The position numbers and the translations under genes are program-made. The notes under the pieces are model-generated. The model made no database searches, was not told the origin of the DNA, and saw only the letters and a program-made list of their open reading frames with translations. This document shows positions 13,130-21,604 of a DNA stretch of 49,844 bases, in pieces. Location: positions 1-49,844 of the forward strand of contig CAJTNC010000019.1 of assembly GCA_910577955.1 (NCBI GenBank). The letters run 5' to 3'. This DNA is from an uncultured Lachnospiraceae bacterium. GTDB taxonomy: Bacteria > Bacillota > Clostridia > Lachnospirales > Lachnospiraceae. The first letter of the stretch is position 1, and each line of letters begins with the position of its first letter.

Positions 13130-14776
13130 TTAAATAAAGTCCATCAGATTGACCTGCATAATCTTTCCGGTAGCCTTAAGCGCCGCCTCATAAGTCATCT
13201 CCGCGCTGGTAAGCTGCACCACCGCTTCCGAGAGATCCACGTCCTCATTCTCGGATTTCAACGTCTCGAAGGTGGTCTTCTGAGAACACAGTCTGTTTGA
13301 TACAAGTTCCAGTCTGCTGCCTCTGGCGCCGCACGCAGTCACTGCAAGGTTCACTTCATTCAGGAAATTTTTCATCTCCCCGAGCCCGTACGAAAATTTA
13401 TCCTGCACTACTTTTCTCTCGTAGGTGAGGGCTTTATTCGCCGCATCCAACTGCTGCTGCAGCAATTTTTGTTTATCCGGATTCGGCTCTTTTTCCATCA
13501 GGCCTTTTAAGGTGCCGACCACTTCCTCGATCTTCTGCATCCTTTCCAATGCCTGTATCATATCGTCCACTTCTCTGTTGACGGCCGGATTGAAGCACTC
13601 CTCGGCGATGGTGTTTACCTGCAGACGCTGGTTATACCCCACATCATACTCGATAACCTGCCGTTCGTGCCCATAGTCGAGATACTTCGGATTGTACACG
13701 ATATCCGCGTTGCTGCCAAGGGGCGTATCGCCCAACGCTGTATCAAGGGTACCATCCTCTCCTGCAGCTACACAATAGAAGTAATGTTCCGGTTTCAGAT
13801 CCCCTTCTTTAAAATCCGTTTTTTGGTAACTGATCCGAATCTCTCCCTCGTTTATGTCTCTTGTCTGCGGATTATCCGTCAAATCGGATAACTCTTTATA
13901 GAGGTCTTCCCCTATGAGCAGTTCTCCCGTATCGGAAAGGTAAATCACTTCATCTTTTCCGACCGTGGCATAGGGGCTGGGCACATCCGTGGATAATTTG
14001 GACACCACCGCCGGTCCGCCGCCTGTGGCCGTTCCGTCCACCGATTTTCCTGTCGCATCTATCTTTACCCATTCGCCCTGTTTGTTCCGGTACTGGATAA
14101 CCGGCTCCACATCGTCACAGTTATTATAGGATAACCGGAACCTATGGTATTCCACCTTTTCTATATCGTCTTCATCAATGCTCTTATACTCGCTCTGCGT
14201 TCCCTCCCGCAAATCCGTCAGATCGCGGTTCGTACCGTCCTCTTCCGTATAACCGGTTTTTACATATGTATTTGTCTTCAGATCTGCGGCGCTAAGCTGC
14301 TCGGTGATCTGATAGGATTTGAGCGTATCCTCTCTGAACATCAGGGAACTCTCGGTGCGGTAGCCCGTAAAAATATAGCGACCCGCATAATCGGCGTCTC
14401 CGGTGGCATACACTTCACCTTTTAACGCTTTGAGCTGTTCCAACACAATGTTTCGCTCCTCGCTGGTCAGATACTCATTCGCACCTTTGTTGTACTGTGT
14501 GATCATATCCGTGATCACGTCAGTTACCTGCTGTATCGCATCCTCCGTCGTCTTTAACCATGCGTCCGCGTCTTTCGCGTTGCGGGAATAATACTGTGTG
14601 ATCTCCACCACGCTGCTGCGCAGCCGCAGCGACCTGATCGCTACGATTGGGTCGTCGGAAGGCCTTACGATCTTCTTGCCCGATGAAACCTGACTGCTCC
14701 TCGCATCCTCCGCAACCTTCGCCAGATTGATATTTGAAAGTGAGTTATTCTGCATGATCTTATTTGTGATTCTCAT
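13130..14776 (-). CDS. flgL: Flagellar hook-filament junction protein FlgL (HAP3)
   Basis: 548 residues, longer than enterobacterial FlgL (about 317) because of an insertion in the middle (about 190-370). The protein forms the second junction ring between hook and filament. N-terminal flagellin-like helix: MRITNKIMQNNSLSNINLAKVAEDARSSQ, then SGKKIVRPSDDP. The C-terminal helix contains SENEDVDLSEAVVQLTSAEMTYEAALKATGKIMQVNLMDFI. It follows flgK by 17 bases. The function of the middle insertion is unknown. Confidence 0.95.
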   Translation of the reverse strand: MRITNKIMQNNSLSNINLAKVAEDARSSQVSSGKKIVRPSDDPIVAIRSLRLRSSVVEITQYYSRNAKDADAWLKTTEDAIQQVTDVITDMITQYNKGANEYLTSEERNIVLEQLKALKGEVYATGDADYAGRYIFTGYRTESSLMFREDTLKSYQITEQLSAADLKTNTYVKTGYTEEDGTNRDLTDLREGTQSEYKSIDEDDIEKVEYHRFRLSYNNCDDVEPVIQYRNKQGEWVKIDATGKSVDGTATGGGPAVVSKLSTDVPSPYATVGKDEVIYLSDTGELLIGEDLYKELSDLTDNPQTRDINEGEIRISYQKTDFKEGDLKPEHYFYCVAAGEDGTLDTALGDTPLGSNADIVYNPKYLDYGHERQVIEYDVGYNQRLQVNTIAEECFNPAVNREVDDMIQALERMQKIEEVVGTLKGLMEKEPNPDKQKLLQQQLDAANKALTYERKVVQDKFSYGLGEMKNFLNEVNLAVTACGARGSRLELVSNRLCSQKTTFETLKSENEDVDLSEAVVQLTSAEMTYEAALKATGKIMQVNLMDFI

Positions 14777-14793
14777 AAGCTATCCCTTCTGTC

Positions 14794-16728
14794 TTATACG
14801 CCGGTTTCCAGTATCAGTCTGTCATAAACCTCCGAAAACGTGGAGATCATTTTACATGCCAGTGTGTAGCTGTCCTGAAGATGCACCACGCTTAACGCCT
14901 CTTCATCCTCGTCTACACCAGAGATAGAAAGTCTCTGGTTGTCTAATGACTTCTGTAATATAAAGTGATTCTCCTCAAATGTCTGTGCACTGCCCGCCGC
15001 CAGTGTGATATCCCCCAGCACGCAGGTCAGAAACTCTCCGGCATTGGCTCCTCTGAAACTCAACGCCTTGTCATTGGTCATCGTATCCAACAAAATCGAC
15101 ATATTATCGTACTCGGATTCACCCTCCGTCTGGCTGGGCTCCGTTTTCACTCCCAACAGTTCCGGATTCTTTTTCAGCGCGTCAAAAATGGTAATATTTC
15201 CCGCTGTCAAGCGATAATAGCTGTCGTCAAGATTCGACACCTCGTAACTCTGTCCGTCGACATATTTCCCCGAAAACAGATCTTCGCTGTTTCCGCCTGT
15301 GGGACTCGTATAATCGAACTTCCCTTCCTCCATCGACTTTTCACCCACAAAATCATAGGTAAACATCTGACAGCCCGGTTTCCCGTCGTCCGTGTAGCCG
15401 GATTTTAAGATTGCATTCATAGACTGGGCAAAAAGTCTGACCCACTCGTTCATCTGCTCCTGATAGTAAGGGATTCCCTGATAATCAATGCTGCTTCCCA
15501 CGGAGGCGCTCTTGCCGGTCATATTTATATTTTCTTGGTTAGCGTCCTTCGCAAGCGTCAGGGTATAGCTGCAATTGCCGTCCTCATCTCTCTCAAACTT
15601 CCAGCCGTCGTATTTGTAGAGCGTATTGCCGATATTGATTGTCCCCGCCCCCGCAAGGGTACATTTATTCAGATCCTTCAGGTGCTCCGCCGTCACATCG
15701 ATCTTTACTGTCTGACGGATCTCGGGACCGTTTGCGGTCTCCACCGTCGTCTCACCCATGCCGGATACGGTTCCGTAAAAATTCTCCTTATTGTTACCGT
15801 CCCTGAGTTTCAATAACCCTGCCAACTCGCCTCCCATGCGGGAGTTCGTTGTATTGAACAGATCGCCTCCCACCCAGTAGATATCATACAGTCCGGCGAT
15901 ATCGCTCTGATTCACCTTCTCGTTTGATTCCTTCGCGCGGCATTCCAACTCAAAACGCTTATTATCGTCCACCAGAGTCTGCCCGCCTGCGATCCGCACC
16001 ATATAGCGGGTCGCGCCGGTCTCTCTGTCCGGATTGTTGCTGTCAAAAACAGGACTTTCAATGACCTCTACGTCCACTATTTTTGACAACTGATCCACCA
16101 GTAAATCCCTCTTATCCCGCAGTTCGTTAGCTCTGCTGCCGGACAGTTCCACAACGTTGATCTGCTTGTTCAGAGTCTGGATTTCTATGGCGATGGAGTT
16201 GATCGTTTCTACTTTCACTTTGATCTCATCGTTCACGTCTTTCTGAAGTCTCTCCAGATTTTTCGACGCCGTGTTGAAATACTCCACCAGTTTTTCCACC
16301 GTGCCCAGAAAATCCTTTTTCGCCGTGGGATCCCCGGGATTTTTCAGCACTTCCTGTGTTCCCACCGCTTTCATGTTGGTGAAGATCGATGAAAACCCGG
16401 TCTTGCCGTCGTCCTCAAAGTAGTCCTGAATCAACTGCATATAATAATTTTTAGCGCCGTATTCGCCATAACTGGTCTCGTTCTCACGGTACTTCACATC
16501 ATAAAAAGCATCCCGCACTCTCTCGATCGCCAACGTCTGCACACCTGCGCCGGCACAGCCGTAGGTTGCAAATGTCCGCAGCGGATCCGACGCCGCCTGC
16601 AGCACTCTCTGCCTGCTGTAGCCCTTTGTGTCCGCATTGGATATGTTGTTTGCCGCCGTGTTGAGGGAGGCGTTCGCCGCCCGAAGCCCCGAACCCGCTA
16701 TGTTAAGTCCAAAAAAGGTAGAAGCCAT
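14794..16728 (-). CDS. flgK: Flagellar hook-associated protein FlgK (HAP1), downstream copy
   Basis: 644 residues. The junction protein sits directly on the hook. The N-terminal segment FFGLNIAGSGLRAANASLNTAANNISNADTKGYSRQRVLQ is diagnostic, with helical coiled-coil regions to about 210 and a large variable central region. The C-terminus has SGVDEDEEALSVVHLQDSYTLACKMISTFSEVYDRLI, the usual FlgK closing helix with E/L..LQ..Y..A motif. Second of two adjacent FlgK paralogues; this is the longer and more canonical one. Confidence 0.95.
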   Translation of the reverse strand: MASTFFGLNIAGSGLRAANASLNTAANNISNADTKGYSRQRVLQAASDPLRTFATYGCAGAGVQTLAIERVRDAFYDVKYRENETSYGEYGAKNYYMQLIQDYFEDDGKTGFSSIFTNMKAVGTQEVLKNPGDPTAKKDFLGTVEKLVEYFNTASKNLERLQKDVNDEIKVKVETINSIAIEIQTLNKQINVVELSGSRANELRDKRDLLVDQLSKIVDVEVIESPVFDSNNPDRETGATRYMVRIAGGQTLVDDNKRFELECRAKESNEKVNQSDIAGLYDIYWVGGDLFNTTNSRMGGELAGLLKLRDGNNKENFYGTVSGMGETTVETANGPEIRQTVKIDVTAEHLKDLNKCTLAGAGTINIGNTLYKYDGWKFERDEDGNCSYTLTLAKDANQENINMTGKSASVGSSIDYQGIPYYQEQMNEWVRLFAQSMNAILKSGYTDDGKPGCQMFTYDFVGEKSMEEGKFDYTSPTGGNSEDLFSGKYVDGQSYEVSNLDDSYYRLTAGNITIFDALKKNPELLGVKTEPSQTEGESEYDNMSILLDTMTNDKALSFRGANAGEFLTCVLGDITLAAGSAQTFEENHFILQKSLDNQRLSISGVDEDEEALSVVHLQDSYTLACKMISTFSEVYDRLILETGV

Positions 16729-16759
16729 CTTATTCTCCTTCTTATCTCAAAAACTCTTT

Positions 16760-18361
16760 TTACGCCCCAAACTGACTGATCATACTCTCGAGCATACTGT
16801 TCAATGTAGTGATATATCTGCTTGCCACATTATAGGCATTCTGGAATTTGATCATAAACTGCAGTTCTTCGTCTGTTGACACACCCAGTATCTGCTCCCT
16901 TGCAAAGCTCGCTTCCTCCTGTGTGTCCAGCTGATATTCGTAGAGCAGTTTGTTTACCGATCCCGTATTGGATACCTGAACGACCAGATCCCCGTAAAAA
17001 TCCTTAAAGGCCGAACGCTTCTCCGTATTCGGATTTAACGTATAGATCTCCGCCTCAAAGACTTCTTTCAGCCTGTCTGCCGCCTCATGGTCGACTGTTT
17101 CATCATCTCTCACAAAGTTTAACAGTGCCGGCTGTTTCAGGAATGCCTCGTTCACGGCGATGTTGCCCACATGCCAGCCCTCGTCATCCGCCATTCCCTC
17201 TTTGTTGATCCTGACAAACAGGGCGTTATCCGTATTTTGCGTGCCGTCTGTGTATCCCGTATCTTTGAGGATCTTGTTTACCGACATCGCAATATTGCTG
17301 ATCAGTTTATCAAACTCCGCCTGAATGTTCATACAGACGGACGGTGCAATCTCCCTGTTATAGTAATCCTTATCCTCCATCTCGCTGCAGTCCGCCGCGT
17401 GGTCGCCTCTCACAAGAAGAAGCGCCTTGAGCCTTCCCACATCCGTGTTTGCCGCCGTAGATATCTCCCTGTCAAGATTGAATACTTTTCCTCTTTCTAC
17501 CTCTTCCGGGGAATAGACTACCTCGCCCTTTTCATTGACGGTGCTCTCCGCGATATGAGGCCAGAACGGAGTGTAAAACCCGTTTTCGGGATCCTCATCC
17601 AGCTTCATCTCGTAAAAAACGTTGCGCTTCACAAAATCCACGCCCTCTATCTGCACCGAGACATAACCGTCCACATCCTCGGAGTAGGTGATATCGCAAA
17701 GCTGCGCCATCTCATCCAACAGGTAATTTCGCGTATCTTTCAGATCGTTGGCGCGCTCTATTCCGCCCGCTTCCACATTGACGATCTGTTTGTTGATCTC
17801 CGCCAGTTTTTTTCCGTAGTCATTGAGCTTATCAACGTACTTTTTCACCTCTGAATTCAGGTTGTTCTGGTAATCTTTCAGGCTCTTATAGACATTGGTG
17901 GCGCGCTCGATGAGTGTCTGGGCCTTGGAAATGAAAAGTCCCTGCGTCACCGCGTTGGAGGGATCGTTTGCCAATTCCTGTATCGTCTCCCAGTAATCAT
18001 CAATCGCCTCTCCGAAATTCCTGTCGCCGCTTTCTCCCAACAGATCCTGCACATGGACAAGCGCTTCATAAGACACCTCGTAAAAGGCGCTTCTGCCAGA
18101 TTCTCTTCTATAAACCTGATCAAGGAAAAAATCTCTGACCTGTCTCGTCTCCGCATATTGAACACCCATTCCGACCTGCTTTGCAGCAACCAGTGCGGTG
18201 GCGTCCGCAATTTTATGGTAGTGACGTGTAGACTGTGATACCTGCTGCCTTGTGTAGCCCGCGGTATCTGCATTAGATATGTTGTGTGCTGTTGTGTTTA
18301 ATGCGTCCGAAGCGACCCTCAGGGCCGTCGTCCCCATATATAATCCGCTGAATAATGACAT
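16760..18361 (-). CDS. flgK: FlgK-family hook-associated protein, upstream copy
   Basis: 533 residues. It starts SLFSGLYMGTTALRVASDALNTTAHNISNADTAGYTRQQ and ends EASFAREQILGVSTDEELQFMIKFQNAYNVASRYITTLNSMLESMI, both clear FlgK signatures. It is about 110 residues shorter than its downstream neighbour and differs mainly in the central variable part. The C-terminal loop before the last helix reads GVSTDEELQFMIKFQ, where the typical protein has GVxxDEExxxLxxxQ. It lies 15 bases after flgN, the FlgK/FlgL chaperone gene. Whether both copies form one heteromeric junction or act in different conditions cannot be told. Confidence 0.93.
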   Translation of the reverse strand: MSLFSGLYMGTTALRVASDALNTTAHNISNADTAGYTRQQVSQSTRHYHKIADATALVAAKQVGMGVQYAETRQVRDFFLDQVYRRESGRSAFYEVSYEALVHVQDLLGESGDRNFGEAIDDYWETIQELANDPSNAVTQGLFISKAQTLIERATNVYKSLKDYQNNLNSEVKKYVDKLNDYGKKLAEINKQIVNVEAGGIERANDLKDTRNYLLDEMAQLCDITYSEDVDGYVSVQIEGVDFVKRNVFYEMKLDEDPENGFYTPFWPHIAESTVNEKGEVVYSPEEVERGKVFNLDREISTAANTDVGRLKALLLVRGDHAADCSEMEDKDYYNREIAPSVCMNIQAEFDKLISNIAMSVNKILKDTGYTDGTQNTDNALFVRINKEGMADDEGWHVGNIAVNEAFLKQPALLNFVRDDETVDHEAADRLKEVFEAEIYTLNPNTEKRSAFKDFYGDLVVQVSNTGSVNKLLYEYQLDTQEEASFAREQILGVSTDEELQFMIKFQNAYNVASRYITTLNSMLESMISQFGA

Positions 18362-18376
18362 ACTTTCACCTCAATG

Positions 18377-18895
18377 TTATTGTTTCGCATCAAAGCCTCC
18401 CCGCAAACTCCCCATAACCATTCCGTCGCTGTAAGCGTCTCTGTTATAATTTGCCGTCTCGGGGGCGGATTTCGTCGCCTGATAGAGATTTAACTCAAAC
18501 TGCGCTATCTCAAGCGCTCTCTCGATCAGTTCCAGATTATGCTCATTGATCTGCTTCATCTGGTATACCGCCGTTTTCAGCCTGTTCTGACAAGCCTCCA
18601 TCTGTGCTCTCTCTACCGGTCTTCTGTCAAGAACCCGAACCATATCCGCCAGTTTCAGTGCCTCAACATCCGTGTTAAGTACGCCTGCTATTTCTTTCAT
18701 CACATTTCGTCTTTCATTTTCAATGTGATTGATGCGGGCTGCCGCAAGCTGTTCCTCATCCGTGATCGCCTGCAGCCCCTCCAAATCTCCCCTGATAACT
18801 ACGGGAGTCTTTTTTTTCGATAACTCCACCAGTGCCTCGTATTCTTCGCTTTCCCTGTTCAATGTATCCATCAGATTTTCAATCAGGCTCGCCAC
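18377..18895 (-). CDS. flgN: FlgN-family flagellar export chaperone
   Basis: 172 residues, mostly helical. FlgN holds FlgK and FlgL before export. Typical features are the N-terminal helix LMDTLNRESEEYEALVELSKKKTPVVIRGDLEGLQAITDEEQ, then INHIENERRNVMKEIAGVL and a long C-terminal helix with EHNLELIERALEIAQFELNLY. Position between flgM and flgK is the usual one. The gap to flgM is 18 bases. Confidence 0.9.
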   Translation of the reverse strand: MASLIENLMDTLNRESEEYEALVELSKKKTPVVIRGDLEGLQAITDEEQLAAARINHIENERRNVMKEIAGVLNTDVEALKLADMVRVLDRRPVERAQMEACQNRLKTAVYQMKQINEHNLELIERALEIAQFELNLYQATKSAPETANYNRDAYSDGMVMGSLRGGFDAKQ

Positions 18896-18913
18896 CGGTC
18901 ATCTCCTCGTTTC

Positions 18914-19186
18914 TCAAATCTCTCCCGCCGCCCTAAGCAGCTTATCGGCAAAGCTTGCGCCGCTCACTTCATAAGTTCCGTTTTGTACCGCGCTCTTTAT
19001 CGGTTCCACAATATCGGTTCTGACATCCGGCGCTGCTGCCACAGCCTGCTTTGCCGTCTGGATATCTTTTCCGATGCTGGAGATCATCACATCATCCGTG
19101 CGCCCCGCACTTCCGGCCTTTTTTGCAGTGCCTGCCTTTTTGGTATTGTACATTTGCTGTACTTGAATGTAAGGATTAATTCTCAT
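18914..19186 (-). CDS. flgM: Anti-sigma-28 factor FlgM
   Basis: 90 residues. It holds the flagellar sigma factor inactive until the hook is complete and FlgM is exported. The start RINPYIQVQQMYNTKKAG is typical of Firmicute FlgM; the C-terminal sigma-binding part is VEPIKSAVQNGTYEVSGASFADKLLRAAGEI. The ATG at 19186 has AAGGGGG upstream; the longer frame to 19384 includes the promoter and is rejected. First gene of the SigD unit that continues through csrA, so SigD controls its own antagonist. Confidence 0.95.
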   Translation of the reverse strand: MRINPYIQVQQMYNTKKAGTAKKAGSAGRTDDVMISSIGKDIQTAKQAVAAAPDVRTDIVEPIKSAVQNGTYEVSGASFADKLLRAAGEI

Positions 19187-19265
19187 AACAGGTCCCCCTT
19201 TTTCTGGATTGCTTCCGTGCTCAACCTGTAATTTTTTTACTTGCATAACACGTTTTATACTTATA

Positions 19266-19292
19266 GTATCGGACTTTTTAAGAAAGACTTTA
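19266..19292 (-). promoter_or_regulatory. SigD (sigma-28) promoter of flgM-flgN-flgK-flgK-flgL-fliW-csrA
   Basis: TAAA (19289-19292), a 15-bp spacer and TCCGATAC (19266-19273) on the minus strand, nearly the same as the flaG promoter. The start codon of flgM is 80 bases downstream. Confidence 0.85.
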
Positions 19293-19332
19293 GGGTACAG
19301 TAAAAAATTTTGATTTAATAATTTTAGTCCGT

Positions 19333-19902
19333 CTAATCCGCCGTCATCCGCCGCATGATCTTTTCCCCGTTTGTTTTCAGCCATTTTCTGCGCTTTTTAT
19401 AATCCGGCATCACCCTCTCCACCTCGTCCCAGAAGTAATCAGAATGGTTCATTTCCAGTCTGTGGCACAGTTCATGCACCACCACATAATCTATGATTTC
19501 CGGCGGGGTCAGCATTAAGAGACAGTTGAAATTCAAATTCCCCGTGCTGCTGCAGCTTCCCCAGCGCGATCTCTGGCTGCGGATCGTGATCCTTCCGTAA
19601 GTTATCCCTGTCAGTTCCGCATAATAGGAAACTCTTTCCGGTATATATTTGGCCGCCTCCTTCGCAAGCGCCCGTATCTGCTCCAATGTCAAAATCTCTT
19701 CAGGCTCCGGCCGCGTCTCCTCCTGCCTGCGCCTCATTTTTTCCAAATTTTTTTCGATCCATTCCGATCTTTCTTCTATGAATGCCTCAAGGGCAGCCTC
19801 TGACATACGCAGAGGCGCCCGCACCGTGATCTGAAGATTCTCATCTATCTGAATCGAGATCGTTTTCCGCCTGCTGCGGACAATTCTGATATCCTCTCTC
19901 AT
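19333..19902 (-). CDS. YgjP-like (DUF45) zinc metallopeptidase domain protein
   Basis: 189 residues from the chosen start. The N-terminal strands (REDIRIVRSRRKTISIQIDENLQITVRAP) and the catalytic motif HELCHRLEMNHSDYFW (about 145-160) are typical of the YgjP/DUF45 family; the two His and the Glu would bind zinc and activate water. The RSQRSRWGSCSSTGNLNFN segment is also family-typical. Physiological substrates are unknown. Start: GGGAGG lies 4 nt before ATG 19902; an alternative ATG at 19932 overlaps the preceding stop (TGATG) and could be used by coupling. Likely cotranscribed with the two upstream genes. Confidence 0.9.
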   Translation of the reverse strand: MREDIRIVRSRRKTISIQIDENLQITVRAPLRMSEAALEAFIEERSEWIEKNLEKMRRRQEETRPEPEEILTLEQIRALAKEAAKYIPERVSYYAELTGITYGRITIRSQRSRWGSCSSTGNLNFNCLLMLTPPEIIDYVVVHELCHRLEMNHSDYFWDEVERVMPDYKKRRKWLKTNGEKIMRRMTAD

Positions 19903-19931
19903 TCTGCCTCCCGAAACAACAAAGCCGTCCA

Positions 19932-20126
19932 TCAGGACGGCCTGTCATCGCTTTTCTCTATTATCTCATACTGCATGAACTCATACTTGAGCTGCGTTCC
20001 CTCCGATATCTCCGGCGGGAGAAGAGCCCTCGCCACAAGTTTAAGCTCCTCTGACTCTGCATCCGTCCGCCGCAGGTTTGCATAATCTCCGTCTATGTTT
20101 ACCACTTCGTAAAACCATGTCTCCAT
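19932..20126 (-). CDS. Small conserved hypothetical protein, DUF3006-like
   Basis: 64 residues: an acidic small beta-protein, WFYEVVNIDGDYANLRRTD, then ELKLVARALLPPEISEGTQLKYEFMQYEII. The pattern of a short strand, DGDYA, and LLPPEISEGT resembles the DUF3006 fold seen in Firmicutes; the resemblance is from memory and not verified. AGGAAGG precedes the ATG. It lies 4 bases after the hemerythrin gene and ends where the YgjP frame begins, so the three genes are probably one operon. Function unknown. Confidence 0.7.
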   Translation of the reverse strand: METWFYEVVNIDGDYANLRRTDAESEELKLVARALLPPEISEGTQLKYEFMQYEIIEKSDDRPS

Positions 20127-20130
20127 CTTT

Positions 20131-21504
20131 TCAGGCCTTCCTGTTTTGAAAGAAATTGTCTACTTCGTCCTTGATCGCCTCCGGCTTTAAATTCTTTAGC
20201 AGATATCCCGTCGGCTTTAGGGAAAGCACCTTTCTGACACTGTCGGGATCGCCTCTGCCCGTCAGGAAAATAACCGGCAAATCTGCAAAATTAGAATCGG
20301 ACCGCAGCATCTGAAGGGTCTGTCTGCCGTCGCACACAGGCATTTCATAATCTAAAAGCACCAGATCCGGCTTGTTTAACGTGATCGCCCGGATCGCCGC
20401 TATTCCGGATTCCGCCGGCGTAACGTCGTAGTCCGTCTTCAGCAGATCGCATACATAACACCGTATTGTCTTGGAATCGTCCACCACAAGCACTTTCGGT
20501 TTGTGATTTAACTTATCTTCTTTTTTCTCTTCTTCCTTCTTTTTCAGGTACTCTTCCACCTCACTGATGGCATTTTCTGCCCCGATCGGCGTCACGACAT
20601 TCTCCTCCTCCAACAGATGGGGCGCGACCATACAGTAGGCAAAATACCCTGCTCCTCCGGTATTAAAGAGCATGCTGACCTGCATATTTTCCCGCTCAAA
20701 CACTTTCTGAAACTGTTCGTAGGAAAGAAGATTTTCCTCTTTCAGTTCATACCCTGCCGTCTTCGGGAAATACTCCATAATACGGTTTGCAAACTGCCTT
20801 GCCGTGTATCTGGCCGCATGGAGCAACGTCGTATCCACTTTATTAGTCTGGATTCCGAGCATCTTTCCAATTGTGTTGATCAGTATCTTTTCCTCCAGAA
20901 CGAGAAATACCTGCAGCTTCTTCTTATCTTTTTTTGTCCCGTAGATCAGCCGGAAGTACAGGCCGTCCCCGAATTTTTCCCCGCCGTATGTATCGCTGAG
21001 CAGCTGTGATTCCAGACGAAACATATTGAACACAAGCTCGACGATCACCTTTCTCACAGCCTCGCTCTCGTCCTCCTGCAGGCGGCTGTCCCACTTTCTG
21101 TCGCTCTTTCCGCTGATAGCCATATCCTCCGTCAGAGTGTGGCCAATCAGCCAGCCCGTGCATACTCCCAAAAAGTGTTCCACCGAATCCGGAGCGTACT
21201 GCGTATTTTCCAATTCTTCTTCCAATGCAGGAAGAGTATTATCACGAAAGCTTTTATGTATCTTTTTGTGCTGCTCTGCCTCCGGATAATTGATCGATTC
21301 CATATATTGCTCTTCGCTGGCGAAGTGCTTTAAGGCATGCCCTTTAAAAAACTTGATTCCCTCCTGACACACCCAGCGCCCGTCTTTTTCCTCTTCCCGA
21401 AATGCAAAAAGCTTATTGATGATCTTAAAAAGCTGCTGGTGTTCTTTATCGATGACATCCACTCCGATACTGTATGAATCCCGCCATTCAACTTTGTTCG
21501 CCAT
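20131..21504 (-). CDS. Hemerythrin / CheX-like / response-regulator fusion protein
   Basis: 457 residues with three parts. Residues 1-135 form a bacteriohemerythrin: WRDSYSIGVDVIDKEHQQLF, then HALKHFASEEQYM, HKKIH and a later HTLTED, giving the His/Glu/Asp di-iron ligands that bind O2. Residues about 150-310 look like a CheX/CheC-type domain, with INTIGKMLG and DTTLLHAARYTARQFANRIMEYF. A Lys/Glu linker leads to a receiver domain (about 335-455) with VLVVDDSKT, LVLLDYEMPVCDG for the phospho-acceptor Asp, and a late VIFLTGRGD and LLKNLKP. It lies next to the flagellar block, so an oxygen-linked motility role is possible but unproven. Confidence 0.85.
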   Translation of the reverse strand: MANKVEWRDSYSIGVDVIDKEHQQLFKIINKLFAFREEEKDGRWVCQEGIKFFKGHALKHFASEEQYMESINYPEAEQHKKIHKSFRDNTLPALEEELENTQYAPDSVEHFLGVCTGWLIGHTLTEDMAISGKSDRKWDSRLQEDESEAVRKVIVELVFNMFRLESQLLSDTYGGEKFGDGLYFRLIYGTKKDKKKLQVFLVLEEKILINTIGKMLGIQTNKVDTTLLHAARYTARQFANRIMEYFPKTAGYELKEENLLSYEQFQKVFERENMQVSMLFNTGGAGYFAYCMVAPHLLEEENVVTPIGAENAISEVEEYLKKKEEEKKEDKLNHKPKVLVVDDSKTIRCYVCDLLKTDYDVTPAESGIAAIRAITLNKPDLVLLDYEMPVCDGRQTLQMLRSDSNFADLPVIFLTGRGDPDSVRKVLSLKPTGYLLKNLKPEAIKDEVDNFFQNRKA

Positions 21505-21542
21505 GACTAAAATCCCCCGTACATAAATTCGCTCCGAACCAG

Positions 21543-21588
21543 TATAATATTAAAAGATATTATACCATACCGCATATCTGAAATGCAA
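21543..21588 (-). promoter_or_regulatory. Promoter with palindromic operator upstream of the hemerythrin fusion gene
   Basis: On the minus strand TTGCAT (21583-21588), 18 bp, TATAAT (21559-21564). The -10 is part of a perfect 8-bp inverted repeat, TATAATAT-N6-ATATTATA (21543-21564), which covers the start of transcription and could bind a repressor. Confidence 0.6.
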
Positions 21589-21604
21589 TCCCATTCTGCC
21601 GCAA

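Noticed and set aside
17171..17854. 227-codon plus-strand open frame inside flgK
   Set aside because: Antisense to a clear FlgK paralogue; composition is that of a mirrored reading frame.
19187..19384. N-terminally extended FlgM
   Set aside because: The extension contains the SigD promoter and has no ribosome binding site; the family start is at 19186.
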